Positions 34,302 to 45,991 of a DNA stretch of 64,000 nt are shown in pieces; positions within the stretch are counted from its first letter, which is position 1; every line of letters starts with the position of its first letter. The stretch spans positions 682,001 to 746,000 of the forward strand of contig JAGFBZ010000942.1 of NCBI GenBank assembly GCA_018398805.1. The letters run 5' to 3'. The notes beneath the pieces are model-generated. The model had not been told where the DNA came from and did not search any database. It saw only the letters and a list, made by a program, of their open reading frames with translations. Position numbers and translations under genes: made by a program. This DNA is from Hirundichthys speculiger (lineage: Eukaryota; Chordata; Actinopteri; Beloniformes; Exocoetidae).

Positions 34302-35822
34302 ACTAACTGTGTTATCAGTTTACAGGATCCTGGGTGCTTTAGCTGTTGGTGAGCTGACAATCTCCTATTATCCAAAAAAAAACCTGGGGAGAGATCTTAT
34401 GGAAAAAAAAAGTTCAGGACAACTAGATAGAATGAGTAATAACAATATATTTAATTGTTCCAATCTTGACTGCATGTAAATTCTCTCTTATCTGGTACCT
34501 CTTCACACAAACAAATTTCTATTCAACCTACAAACCTAGTTTTTTTAAGAAGTTTTTCTTCTTTCCCACAAAAAAAAAAAAAAAAAAGAACACAAACTGG
34601 AAACCAGCGTACCAAATGCAAGAAAACAACAAATTCTAGTGCAGCCTTTGTACCCTTATGAAGGTCAAACACAACCAACCAAAATACATAAACCTCTTGA
34701 AATGGTTAAGTCCGGCTAACCTAACCATTTGTCTGTCTTTACCATCAGCGAGATACTCAGCCCTGGTGTGCATGTGTAACTCTTTGTACAATTGCGTCTT
34801 ACCATCTAATTAACTGCCACGGTGAGGTGGAAGTGTCCATTATCAGAACCAGAGTCTGTTTCCAGCTGAACGACTAAGCTCACGAAAATGTTCAAACACC
34901 ACCAAGTGCTTGGATTTCTAAAGTTGGGGCCCTTATGTTGGTGCACATGTGATGAAACCACGTCATCCGTAACACACAACCGTTACGAAGTGATGGAAAC
35001 GTGCATCTTCTCCACTACTCATGGCCCCTCCGTCATGGTCATCCAGACAGATCCTTAAAGGAAAGGAAGGGAATAATCCAATAGGAACACACGGCTAATC
35101 CGCGTACTCCTTGGGTGGAAAACCGAAACGGCGGTTATTGTCTGTGGAGCGACGCGGGTCCAGCAGCTGCGGACCCCTCAGTGGTGGTACTCAGTAGCCG
35201 GTTGGCTGTTAGCTTCTGTCAAACTCTCGTCCTCTCCATGAAAACTATGCTAGCCATTCAGTGTTGAACATTGGCCCCAACAGCTTCACCCAAACTGTCT
35301 ACAGCTCACAGTCCAAGAGTCAACGTTTTTGACTACGTTTCCGCCGGTCATGAACGATTCAAATCAACCCCCAAAAAACAACCCTCTCGCCTCCTTTTTC
35401 TTTACCACTACACAAAGAAAAAACTCCCCTCCCACCGTCCAGATCCTTTTCATCGGCTGAGTTTTACATCAGTCAAACAAACAGTTTGTGTTAACAGTAT
35501 TTAACCCTGTAATTAAACTCTTATAATGTACGACACAAATAGGAATCACACCAACATATTCTCATAACATTTACCCAAGCTTTACGGGACAAAAAAAACA
35601 ACTATTTTATTTTCTTGATTTAATAATATAATTACCTGACTTTACTCGGATGTCTGACTCCTTTGCCGCTTTCAAAAGTAGCCTGAAGACTCATTTATTC
35701 AGTGTTGCTTTTGCATATTGATATAGATTTTCTTTTTATTCTGTTTTTAAACTATAGGATTGTCAAGCCGTTAGAGAGGTCTCTGACTTCAAAGTGAGCT
35801 ATACAAATAAAACTGACTACTA

Positions 35823-35823
35823 C

Positions 35824-35860
<37 letters not shown>

Positions 35861-35878
35861 TAATAATAATAATAATAA
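35823..35878. repeat. (ATT)n/(AAT)n palindromic microsatellite
   Basis: About a dozen ATT units followed by attaatt and about six AAT units, so the array is nearly self-complementary. Confidence 0.9.
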
Positions 35879-38662
35879 AAATCAATAAGTTACCAAACAT
35901 TTTGTATTCTGTCAGAAGTAAAGTTATATTCCCTCTAATAAAAAGTTAAGATTTTCCTTATTTTTGCATGCATGTTTGTTTGTTTGTTTTAAACCCTAGA
36001 CCAAGTGAAAAATGTTGAGTGATGCCTCCAGACTATCAGGAGCTATATTCCTCCCAAAAAAAATGCACATGCATCAATGACTAATTTTGAGCCTTTTTAA
36101 TTTTACTTTCTCACCTCCACCCTCACTGTGTTGTGTTGCACCTCTTTCTCTGCAGCTCTCTTCTCTTTATCTGATCATCCCTCCTTTCATCCTTTGAATC
36201 TGTTGCCAGAAAAAACAAGTAAATGTATATTGAATGACAACAGAGCATATTAAATAAACATTTTCTTATTTCAATTAAACAATTTTCAGATAATATCTCA
36301 CCATTTTACTGCACCTTTCACTTTTTCAGACTGCTGCCGTTGATTTACCAGGACTTATTCTCCATCACACATCTTCAGAAAAAGCAGAAAGTATTTTCAG
36401 ATGAAGTCAAATCATTATTATGTAGGATTAACCTCTCCTTCTGATTCACTCTGCTCCTTTTCTTTTTCTTGCTCCAATATCCCTCCATCTTTCTTGCACC
36501 ATCCTTTTTCAATTGCTTCTCTTCTTCCATCACTTGCTGCTTTCCATTGACTTGCATGTTTTCATTCATTCACTTGATTCTCTCTTGCTTCTTTCCCTCT
36601 TTGACTTGTTTGCTTTACTTTATTCACTTGTGTCTTTCTCCGTTTCACTTGTTTTCTTCCATTTCACTTGCTTCCTGACAAGAACTCAGATGAGTGGCAG
36701 TTAATGGACCAGTGGATGAATAAGGAACAGTAACGTTTTCTCCTGCATGAAAACGTGGAACAATTGGAGGTATAGTGACTGGACCCCACACTGGCACACA
36801 TTGAGGCAATTTTTTGACGTGTAGAGGGTGTTTTTTTTTTTTTTTTACATTTTTCAAGAACAAATGAATGACGGGTTTTGTTGTGACAGTGACAGTGAGA
36901 GCAGGAAAGTAGGAAACATACAGTGAGTGATGTAATCTTAAGCTTTACTGAAGTATGCTGGATAGAGGTGAAATGAAAAGGAGAAAAAAAAAAAGATGAT
37001 TTTCTCAAGTCAATCCAGTCTGAGGGAGCAGAAGCCTGTACAGGCCATGAGGCAGAGCTCTCAGGCTTCACCAGATGACCCATTCGATCACATCTCCCCT
37101 GTCAGCTCATGATGGCGTTCATCTCTTCAGATCACATGAAAATGATCTGCTGAGCACATTTCTTCCCACAAGTCAGTGCACACATATGAGCAGCCCATCC
37201 CGCTATCATTTAAAACCAAAATAAAAGCTATTACAGGTACTTTATGGAGACACGAACCCCATAAAATGGGGTCCAATCCTAAAATATGGGCAAACGACCC
37301 GAATCGGTGCAGGATGTGCACCTTTCTCATCCCAGAATACTTGTGTGATTTTGTCAGTTACATGGCTGGTTAAAATCTTGCACCACACGAGCATCAGTCA
37401 TGTAAATAAATAAGTGTTGTCTGCTAAAGAGATTCAACGCGTGGCTTCCTAAACCCTGCTGACAGTTTGACTTTCCACACTGAGAAAAGAAACAAGACGT
37501 CTTCCATACAGCTGTGCTGGATAGACCGTCCATCTGTCCACCGGACGAGTGTCTTATGGCGGCCCACGTCTTCTTTGATATTACCAAGCATGTCCTGTCT
37601 TGTTTGCATCTTATCTTGGAGCTTTATTTATTTCTTTACCTTTTGAAAGTCTGGCGTTCTCCACCAGCTCCTGGCAGAGCCCCGTCTGAGCTTTGCTTTT
37701 GTACTTAATGTCCTCCTTTAATCTTCCTTTCAAACCCCGTTTGTTGACTGGTTAATGGCAGCTCAGTATCTGTCACACCGCGGCCCCCGAAGTTTAATCT
37801 TTAACCGCCCACCTCCACCCTCTGAGATCCCAGCCCAAATGTAGCTTTCAGCTGACAAGCCCTCTTTGTCAACGCAGAGAATCAGACTCCTGCACTTTGC
37901 CAAGTTTCTTGGCTCAAAGACAACGTGACGCTGCTGCTTTTGTTTCTGACAGACAATCACAGCTTACGTGGCGGTTGGATCCTTGTGAATGTTACTCAAA
38001 CACAATGTTGCTCGTAGGAATCTGAACAAATGATTAATGATGGTTTTTGTCCTTTGGAAGTCAGTGTGCTTTATCAAGACTGCGGCTGCATTTAAATGAA
38101 GAAAAAGGGAGGAAAAAATACCAGCATATGCAAAATTATCTTCACTGTCGTGACCATCTAAGGATACATTTATTTCAATCCTTTGATGGAAAAGTGAGGA
38201 TTCCTGCACACGCATCACGGAGAAACGGCCGGCTGCAGGTCTATACATAACATCTATCTGTTACACTGATACCATTATAAAAGTACATCCTTTTAAGTTT
38301 TCAGGTCTTAAATACCAGAACAGAAAAAAACCCTGATCCTTAACAAGTCACAAAATTACGTAAATGATAGCTCAGATTAACAGTGACGCATGACACTGTG
38401 TCATTATGGATTTGATTAAAAGTGAGCCAAGATGCAGAACCAGTGTGTGAAAAACCGTGTTTGTCCGTGCGTGTGAGGGAGAGAGAGGACAAAAAAAAGA
38501 CAGGAAACGCATGAAAAGGCTCTTGTTTTTCCAAGTAGAGAGCCGTGTGTGTTTGTGTGTCTGACTGCCCTGAGTGTGCATTTGTGTTCTCACAGTCTAA
38601 AATTGTCAGCCTTGCTTCAAACAAAACACCGACTGCAAACTGTAACAGTCTCTTGAAAACAG

Positions 38663-39041
38663 TAGGGGTGAGTATTGGCAAGGACCTCACAATACGTTAT
38701 GTATCATGATACTTGGGTCACGATACGATATCACGATATATTGCGATATTCTCCCCAGTTAATATCAAAATTAAAAGTAGAGATGAAAAATCAAGTTGCT
38801 GTATATGTTCAGCAGATGATATTGATCAGAGGACAAATTGAGTCAAAACTATTTGCTTCAAAACAACCTATTTATTGTTTATTATTAGTGTTTTTGCACA
38901 TTTAAATTTTAAACAATTTAAATGTGAAAATTAAACAATTTTCCTAAAATACAGCGATATTAGGAGCTAAAAAATCGATATTATATTGGGCGGCCGAAAA
39001 TCACGATATATTGCCGAATTGATTTTTTTTCCACACCCCTA
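38663..39041. mobile_element. 379-bp non-autonomous hAT element
   Basis: Termini taggggtgagtattgg and (inverted right end) taggggtgtggaaaa; interior of cacgatatattgcgatatt motifs. The flanks gaaaacag (38655-38662) and aaaaacaa (39042-39049) correspond to the single gaaaacac at 33840-33847 in the undisturbed copy A. That supports an 8-bp target duplication that has since drifted. Confidence 0.82.
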
Positions 39042-39231
39042 AAAAACAAGCTGCCTTTCAGCTGAAAGTAAACACATATTAGGGTTTTTTTATTTATTTA
39101 TTTTTTTAAAGTAAGTGAGCCTGGTTACACAATAAGAACTTTTCCCTGCTCATGGCCTTGAAAGCAGCAGGTTATTTCTTTTCATCTCGGCCAAAAGGTC
39201 AGTATGAGCTTACACTCCTGATAACTGTCAG

Positions 39232-40095
39232 CAGGGCTTAAAGTATTCCAGCAACGTGCCGGATCTCCGGCGTTTGACTATGATTCAGGGGGAAAAAATC
39301 ACATACACAAGCACGTTATCTCTGAGTGGTCTTGAACGCAGCATCCGAGGTGAGCCTGTGGTTGTTTGAGTGGAGGCAACATTCAAGGGTCTCTGGGCAG
39401 GATAGAGGACAAGGGTGGAGACAGTTCGCCATTTGGGTGCCAGAATCTTCGGGAGCCTGATACCTGCTTTTGTGTGTTGCGCTCCAAGAAGCTAGTCTAT
39501 GCATCTAGCGGCAAAAAAAAGCTCTTCAACGTCACAAAGGAGACGCCAGCCATAAAGCACCTATCCGTGCGCTCCAACGCTCTGTCTGATCAGCTCAAAG
39601 GATGGATGTTTTCTCTGAATGTTGATGAAGCAACCACCAAAACATGGAAAAATACTGAATGTAATGGTTCACTTTTTTAACGACGCATCCAGGGTAATAA
39701 CATCTAATATCATAATAACTGCTTCTGCAAATATGTTAAAGAGGAGACAAGTCAAGACTAAATGGAATATATTTCCTATCACTTAATTTGCCATTGTTTT
39801 AACCCAAAATGATAAAAAAGTTGCAATTTATATGGGTTTTTTTTTTGTACAAATTGTCCTTTACTGAATTAAATGGTTGTTAAATGAATCAGATTAATTG
39901 GCTTGACTCAGTTTAACATGTTTTTGCTTATAACCTAATAACCTTTACTTTCTGAAATTCACATTTAAATTGAAGGTCATCTTGTACATTACTAAGCACA
40001 ATGCCAAAAGTTGCCTTTAATGTGTAAACGTTGGATCCACTGAACCCCCGGAAAAAAGTTCAGGCTCAGAATGTTTTTTTTTACTTTAAGCCCTG
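39232..40095 (+). mobile_element. hAT-like element with remnant coding region
   Basis: Inverted termini cagggcttaaagta and (right end inverted) cagggcttaaagtaa. It interrupts copy B between cctgataactgt and tatcagcaataat; copy A has cactgataaccctgg at this point. A plus-strand ORF at 39366-39680 contains KLVYASSGKKKLFNVTKETP then AIKHLSVRSNAL, resembling the finger region of hAT proteins. The TSD is not clean (tgtcagca against tatcagca). Confidence 0.7.
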
Positions 40096-40634
40096 TATCA
40101 GCAATAATCCCTGCAGCCATTAAAAAAACTAATAGTGGCTAACAGTGCTGTCTGTGCCAGCTAACCGGGCCGGTGAGAGTGTGAAAACAGCTGTGTTTTC
40201 ATCCCCGAGACCAGAGGGGAACAGGACTACCACCTTAAGGGACGTCTTCCATGGCAGCTAACAGGGTGGGATAGATGTCGGCTAATGAGCCGGTGGAGCA
40301 GAGCAGATCCCCGGCCTTCACCCACAGAGCTCCTGGTTTTCATCAGCGATAACTACCGAGGAAAGACAGCGTGGCTCATCTCTTAAGCATCAACCTAAAG
40401 GGCCTGGCCATTAGTTTGGTAACACGCTGTAGCGAGATAACAAAGCTGTAAATGAATGCAGCTGTTGTGGAGTCTCACGGTGGTTTAAAGGAAGTATTTT
40501 TAGTGTTTTTGCAAAAGCTGAAACAGTTTCTTAATGTCTGTGTGGCATGCACTGGTCAAAACATCACAGAGACGGAGTACAAAAGCACCCACCGTGCTGA
40601 AGATTACAAAAGTTCTTTTGCACCACCTTAATAG

Positions 40635-41731
40635 TAGGGCTGGGCGATTTTATCGATGCGGCAATATATATCGATATTTTATTTCCCAGAGAGTATCGAT
40701 ATTTCAGCCGCGGGTATCGATATTCTAAGCTCCCTTCAAAACCCCCGTGTCCCGCACGGGTGCTCTTCCTGCAAAGTGCCATTTAGTCCTCTAGCCGCTA
40801 GTGTCGCTGTAGAGCATTTCTAACAGGGTATCCAGAAGCAGCTTCTTACTCTTCCAGCTAGAGCTGAGCCAGTCAGGAGGATGGCGGCGAGTATAAACCC
40901 AGCGCCTGCGTGCTTAAAAGTAGATGTGTGGGAGCAGTTTGGGTTGAAAAAGAAAAAGGAAAGCGAAGATTTAGACAAAAGTATGGTGGTTTGCAATCTG
41001 TATCACACAAACGTGAAGTGCTCTGGAAATACCACCAACCTGCGAGGCGAGCCCACCTGAAACGTCACCACCCGGACAAGGTAATGCTAACTGAGAACTA
41101 GCCAAACTTTATTTGTCAGGATTTGAGACCGTATTCAGTGGTGGAAAACGCCGGCTTTAAGGGCTGTGTTTACTCTCGCGGCAACGTGTCGCAGTTATGT
41201 TGTCCCCGGTATGCTGCAGTTATTTTTGATATAAGTTAATGTTGAAGCGCGTCTGCGCTGTTATTCAACGCCACAACGGAGAGGGACAATCACAAACTAG
41301 CTAAACTTACTAAACGTATCTCTTGCGTTTTTCCACTTCCTCACTGTCTCGACCGTTTCTAGACCCACATTCATCGCTATCTCCCTCCATGAATTACTAG
41401 AATATGTGCAGTCTTTGTAGTGTGGAGAACAAGAATCGTACAGATGTGGGTACTTCCTCATTTCTTTGATGACGTGGATGTAGAATTGACCAACCAGAGG
41501 CCTCCTTTCTCTCCTCTCTGCGACGTTGTTTGCAGTCACCTACCTTTCAGTTCAGTTAATTCAAACAAATTGGAACACTCACAAGATGTCACCAAAATCA
41601 CTTTGTCCTGTTAAAATCTTTCAGAAAATGATGCAAATGTATTGTTAGAAAATATCGATATAATATCGTATCGTGAGCCAGATGTATCGTATCGTATCGT
41701 AGCGTGAGATTAGTGTATCGCTACAGCCCTA
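40635..41731 (+). mobile_element. hAT element with BED-finger relic (+) and MADF ORF (-)
   Basis: Left end tagggctgggcgattttatc, right end tcgctacagccctа-type terminus (inverted: tagggctgtagcgat). A perfect 8-bp TSD cttaatag flanks it (40627-40634 and 41732-41739). Near 40980-41075 a broken BED finger is readable on the plus strand (VVCNLYHTNVKCSGNTTNLR, then HLKRHHPD in another frame). A MADF-type ORF is on the minus strand at 41297-41539. It is longer and more complete than its relative at 15048-15722. Confidence 0.88.
41297..41539 (-). CDS. MADF-domain ORF inside a hAT element
   Basis: An 80-codon ORF starting MTANNVAERRERRPLVGQFY, with the MADF (Myb/SANT-like, ADF1) signature: HLYDSCSPHYKDCTYSSNSW then REIAMNVGLETVETVRKWKN. 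MADF domains bind DNA and occur in the accessory protein of PIF/Harbinger transposons and in some other transposon-derived genes. Here it is antisense to the BED relic. Possible readings: a second gene of the hAT family, a captured host exon, or a nested Harbinger fragment whose ends have been lost. No downstream exon is seen and the frame ends at a stop after KFS, so function is doubtful. Confidence 0.6.
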   Translation of the reverse strand: MTANNVAERRERRPLVGQFYIHVIKEMRKYPHLYDSCSPHYKDCTYSSNSWREIAMNVGLETVETVRKWKNARDTFSKFS

Positions 41732-41839
41732 CTTAATAGCATATTTTCAGACGAAATGACACGTCATGTTGCTTTATACATCTATGGTGTCTGCAGTCTA
41801 TATCACAGAAATGTACTTTTTTTTTTAACAATCATCACA

Positions 41840-42766
41840 CTATATTGCCAAAAGTATCTGCTCACCTATCCAAATGATCAGAATCAGGTGTTCCAGTCAG
41901 TTCCATGACCGCAGGTGTATAAAATGAATCACGTAGACATGCAGACTGTTTCTAGAAACATCTGTGAAAGAATGGGTCTCTCTCAGGAGCTCAGTGAATT
42001 CCAGCGTGGAACTGTGATAGGATGACACCTGAGAAACAAATCCAGTCCTGAAATTTCCTCGCTCCTAAATATTCCACAGTCAACTGTCAGCTGGATTATA
42101 AGGAAATGGAAGTGTTTGGGAACAACAGCAACTCAGCCATGAACTGGTAGAACAGGTAAACTGAGGGGGCGGAGTCAGAGGATGATGAAGAACATAGTGA
42201 GAAGAGGTCACCAACTTTCTGCAGTCAATCACTACAGACCTTTAAACTTTGTGTCCTTCAGATCAGCTCAACAACAGAGCAGGGAGCTTCATGAATGGGT
42301 TTCCATGGTGACACAGCTGCATCCAAGCCAGACATCACCAAGTACAATGCAAAGCATCAGATGCAGTGGTGTAAAGCAGCCACCACTGGACTCTAGAGCA
42401 GTGGAGGAACGTTCTCTGGAGGGAAGAATCACACTTCTCCATCTGGTGATCTGATGGAAGAGTCTGGGTTTGGTGGTTTCCAGGAGAACGGTACTGGTCT
42501 GACTGCATTGATCCAAGTGTAAAGTTTGGTGGAGGGGGGATTATGGTGTGGGGTTGTTTTTCAGGAGCTGGGCTTGGCCCCTTAGTTCCAGTGAAAAGAA
42601 CTCTGAATGCTTCAGCATAGAGAATGGTCACAAATCTCCATAAACACACTCCTAAACCTTGTGGACAGCCTTCCCAGAAGAGTTATATTCATATTGATTA
42701 AGAATAGGATGAACTAAAGCTCATATGTGAGTCAAGGCAGGTGAGCGAATACTTTTGGAAGTATAG
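41840..42766 (+). mobile_element. Tc1-like transposon relic
   Basis: Inverted termini ctatattgccaaaagtatc and (right end inverted) ctatacttccaaaagtatt. The plus strand carries a decayed Tc1 transposase: MGLSQELSEFQRGTVIG at 41972, an HTH-like SSLLNIPQSTVSWIIRKW, then WVSMVTQLHPSQTSPSTMQS near 42298-42360. Stops and frame changes interrupt it throughout, so it is dead. Confidence 0.85.
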
Positions 42767-43367
42767 AGCATCTCCTTTAGTGTAAATGAGCTCATCTGTG
42801 ATACTGAGAAGATGCAGGCACTTACCGCTGAAACGCTGAAATTAATGAGCGTAAAACCGCTTAATAACAACGGATCTGAAAAATTACATGAATATTTAAT
42901 GATCACATCATGGACACCTGAGATGTGCTGCTGTTTGAACAAAAGGCATAGCTCTTAATGAAGTCAAGTGGAGGAAAAAAAAACAAAATCCTTATTTCAC
43001 CAGCACAGCTCTGCAGGGAAAAATATGCACAACTCCTTAGCTGGTGTCTTTTTTCTCCCCCACTGAGAAAACACAGTTGAAGGCCAAGATCAAGAAGTCT
43101 TTTCTGAAATGCATTGATTTCTGAATTCTGCTATGCATTACAGACATTAGGTATTGATCTCTTTGTTTACACAGCTTCTGTCCTTGACTCTGGCTGCCAG
43201 GCTCCTTTGGCTTGAGTTATTTTAATCTTGTGAACTGGTTCGCTCCCAAAAACATCTATAATATTAAAAAGAAAAACAAACACAAAAAAAGCCCTCTGCA
43301 GTATATCACCATGAAAATGCTGGATATGCAGCTTCAGTGAATAGTTTGGATGCCTGCACATAATGTA

Positions 43368-43439
43368 CAGTACAGGCCAAAAGTTTGGACACACCTTCTC
43401 ATTCAATTGAATGAGAAGGTGAACTTTTGGCCTGTACTG
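43368..43439. mobile_element. 72-bp palindromic Tc1-type MITE
   Basis: cagtacaggccaaaagtt at the left is the exact inverse of aacttttggcctgtactg at the right, with further pairing of accttctcattcaa. It is flanked by TA on both sides, the mariner/Tc1 target. It consists of little more than two terminal repeats. Confidence 0.9.
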
Positions 43440-44637
43440 TATTTATACCACGACTGCAGCCATGTGAACAACTAAGATGTTAGAAACCCGTATTAAGCCT
43501 GTATAATAATAATAATGATAAAAGGGTCCAGCCAGAACTTTTTTTAAAATAAAATTTTGGCTCGTAGTCCTTTTCTTCGTCTCCAGCTGGATGACTTGTA
43601 AATGGCCACTGAGGCCATAAGGTATTAAATAAAATGAGGAGTACACGTACTTTCTTAGAGATGATTTGTTTATGTTTAGGGTTGGGAATCAAGAACCAGT
43701 TCCTGTAGAGAACCGGTTCCATGTGTTTCAATTCCATGGAATCGTTTGGCAGTTTATACAGCGATTCTATTTTCGATTCCAACCAGCACGAATCTCACGT
43801 AATTTATGCAAGTTACGCACAGTCAATTCCAGAAAGCACTTACGTGATTAAGTTACGTCGGTTTAGCACGCGCATTGCAGTTGTAAACAACAATGGTGCC
43901 CACCAGGTTCAAACGCTCCAACGTTTGGCTTCACTTCACCAAAGAAAGATGGCAACAAGGCAACTAGCAGTCATTGTAAAGTGGAGATAACAGCGTCGGG
44001 AGGAAACACGGCTAACATGCAGAAACATTTGAACACACAACATGTGATAACGAGCGTCGTGTTTTTGACGCTTCGGACTGATGGAACTCAACCCAGCAGC
44101 AGTAGCCAAGCTAAGATCACCTCTGGTAACTCTGGTTAGTAGCTATGCTGCTGTCTATGTGCTTCTTTGTAAAACACGCTATAACATTAACGCTATGCAA
44201 TTAAACGAATGTCTTCTGCATTACATTTAGAAGATGACCGTGATGAGAGAGAGAGTCTGGCTGGTTCAGAGTCTGGCAGCACTCGCTACTGCTAACTACC
44301 TACCTCCAGAAAGATCACGTATCCTTCCTGAAAAAGCAGACATGCTTATTTTTCTGCGAAATAATTGTTAATTCTTCATAATATTTGCAGATATACACTA
44401 CGCACTGTTCCATTGTATTTGATAGCATTTAGCTTTATTATTATTTTTGAGTGCTTAGTGAGCTCATATATCCTTTTAAAAGGGAGATTTTTTTTTCATT
44501 TCTCTTAGGAAAAAATCTGTTAGTAAAATGTTACACATTCTTGTGTATTTGCACAGTTACATATTACAACAGTTAACCCATTATCTTTGGGCCTCTTTTG
44601 ACCTCACTGTTGAGTTTGTAAGGTCGGGACTTCTAAG

Positions 44638-45837
44638 TAGAGATGCACGATATTTATCTGACCGATAAAATATCGGCCGATTTGGGGGAAAATGACGTCA
44701 TTTTTTATCGCTCCGATAGGTTTATTTTATCCGATAAAAAGATCCGATAAATTAATGAACTTCGGGGAATTCTTTGCAGGCCAAAACAGGCCGTGATACG
44801 CTGGTTACGTTCTCTGTCGCGCCTTACATGCAGGACCCCAGCCTGGCCCCATCTCTGCCAGACTAAATTGAACATGTCTTCACCAGTGTGGTTATTTTTC
44901 TCAGTAGCAGAAGATAACAACAGCATTGCGGTTTGCAAAATCTGCTCAGTGAGGGTTCCAAGAGGAGGAAAAAAGACTTTAAGTTTCAACACTACAAATC
45001 TTGCAGCTCATCTGAAAAGTCGTCATCGTGGCGAAGCGGTATTGAAAGAATACTAGAATAAGCAGCTAGCGGTGTGAAGGTTAAAACAGCAACAAGGAGT
45101 GTGGATGTCCCCATTCAGCAAGCGTTTGAAAACGGCAAGAACTTTCCAAGAGACAGTGAAAAGGCTAAAGCCATTAACGACAGGGTGATGGAATTCATAG
45201 CGCTCGACGACCAGCCTTTCTCTGTCGTTAAGAACCCAGGTTTTCGCAAGCCATTAGCACATTTGGAGCCACGTTACACCCTCCCAAGCCGTCGCTTTTT
45301 CTCTGATGTGTCCCTCCCTGCCCTCTATGGTAACATAACATCCACAACTTGATCGACAAGAACTGACTGCATGTAAGTTTTACCACAAATATATGGACAT
45401 CTGATGTTAAGCCAGCATGCTAAGCTTAGCGGGTAAGTGGCTGGACCACGATTTTAACATGCAAAAAACAATGCTGCATGCACAGGAGTGCTCCGGGTCA
45501 CATACAGCGACAATGATATGCCAGACTTTTGAAACAATGCTCGCACAGAGGGGTATTACAAAAGATCAAGTGCATGTTGTGGTCAGGGATAATGCACGAA
45601 ATATGACTAAGGCTATGGAGGACTGTGGGCTTGCAAGCTTGGGCTGTATGGCACACACTTTACAGCTCGCTATGAACGAGGCTGTGCTCAGCCAAAGAAG
45701 CATCACTGACTGTGTTTCCATCATAAATCATATTACATATAAAAATATGAATTTATCGGGTATTGGTATCGGCTGTGAGAAGCAGGAAATTATCGGTTAT
45801 CGGTATCGTTTGAAATTTTTCATATCGTGCATCCCTA
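44638..45837 (+). mobile_element. hAT element with BED and RNase H-fold transposase fragments, nested
   Basis: Termini tagagatgcacgata and (right end inverted) tagggatgcacgata. A perfect 8-bp TSD cttctaag flanks it (44630-44637, 45838-45845). Three coding pieces remain on the plus strand: a BED finger (44870-45056; CKIC then NLAAHLKSRH), a hAT middle region (45074-45352; DDQPFSVVKNPGFRKPLAHL) and part of the catalytic domain (45417-45760) with VVRDNARNMTKAM, an aspartate-containing motif, and GCMAHTLQL, the CxxH motif. The rest of the transposase, including the C-terminal dimerisation region, is deleted. A related terminus is seen at 5644 and 61541. Confidence 0.9.
44870..45760 (+). pseudogene. 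hAT transposase remnant
   Basis: It lies in three frames separated by stops: BED zinc finger, linker (SRRFFSDVSLPALY), and an incomplete RNase H-like catalytic core with the CxxH motif. The 3' part is lost where sequence jumps to the right subterminal region at about 45735. It encodes no active enzyme as given. Confidence 0.85.
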
Positions 45838-45991
45838 CTTCTAAGTTAGAAAAATTGATGCTAATAATACTGTTTGTTCTCCTTTCCCCCCAAATTAGAA
45901 TCGATAAGAGAATCGATAAAGAATCGAATTATTAAACAGTATCGATAATGGAATCGGAAAAATCTTATCAATTCCCATACCTATTTGTGTT

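Larger units (their letters stand above)
34130..38440. other. Intergenic DNA with simple repeats, no gene recognised
   Basis: It contains A runs (34141-34155, 34570-34587), an (ATT)n array turning into (AAT)n at about 35823-35878, and a pyrimidine-rich patch with recurring cacttg units at 36530-36670. ORFs up to 139 codons show no recognisable domains. Confidence 0.4.
38450..40175 (+). repeat. Copy B of the diverged direct duplication, split by two hAT elements
   Basis: The same ordered blocks as 33590-34120 (for example accgactgcaaactgtaaca, ctgcctttcagctgaaagta, ccttgaaagcagcaggttat, gtctgtgccagctaacc). It is interrupted at 38663-39041 and 39232-40095. The order and orientation match copy A about 5 kb upstream. 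Confidence 0.8.
43677..45983 (+). mobile_element. Outer hAT element, interrupted by a second hAT
   Basis: Termini tagggttgggaatcaag and (right end inverted) taggtatgggaattgat. The flanks tttatgtt (43669-43676) and tttgtgtt (45984-45991) are a 7/8 TSD. Around 43955-44050 a BED-finger relic can be read (EITASGGNTANMQKHLNTQH). About 1.1 kb remains after removing 44638-45837. Confidence 0.85.
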
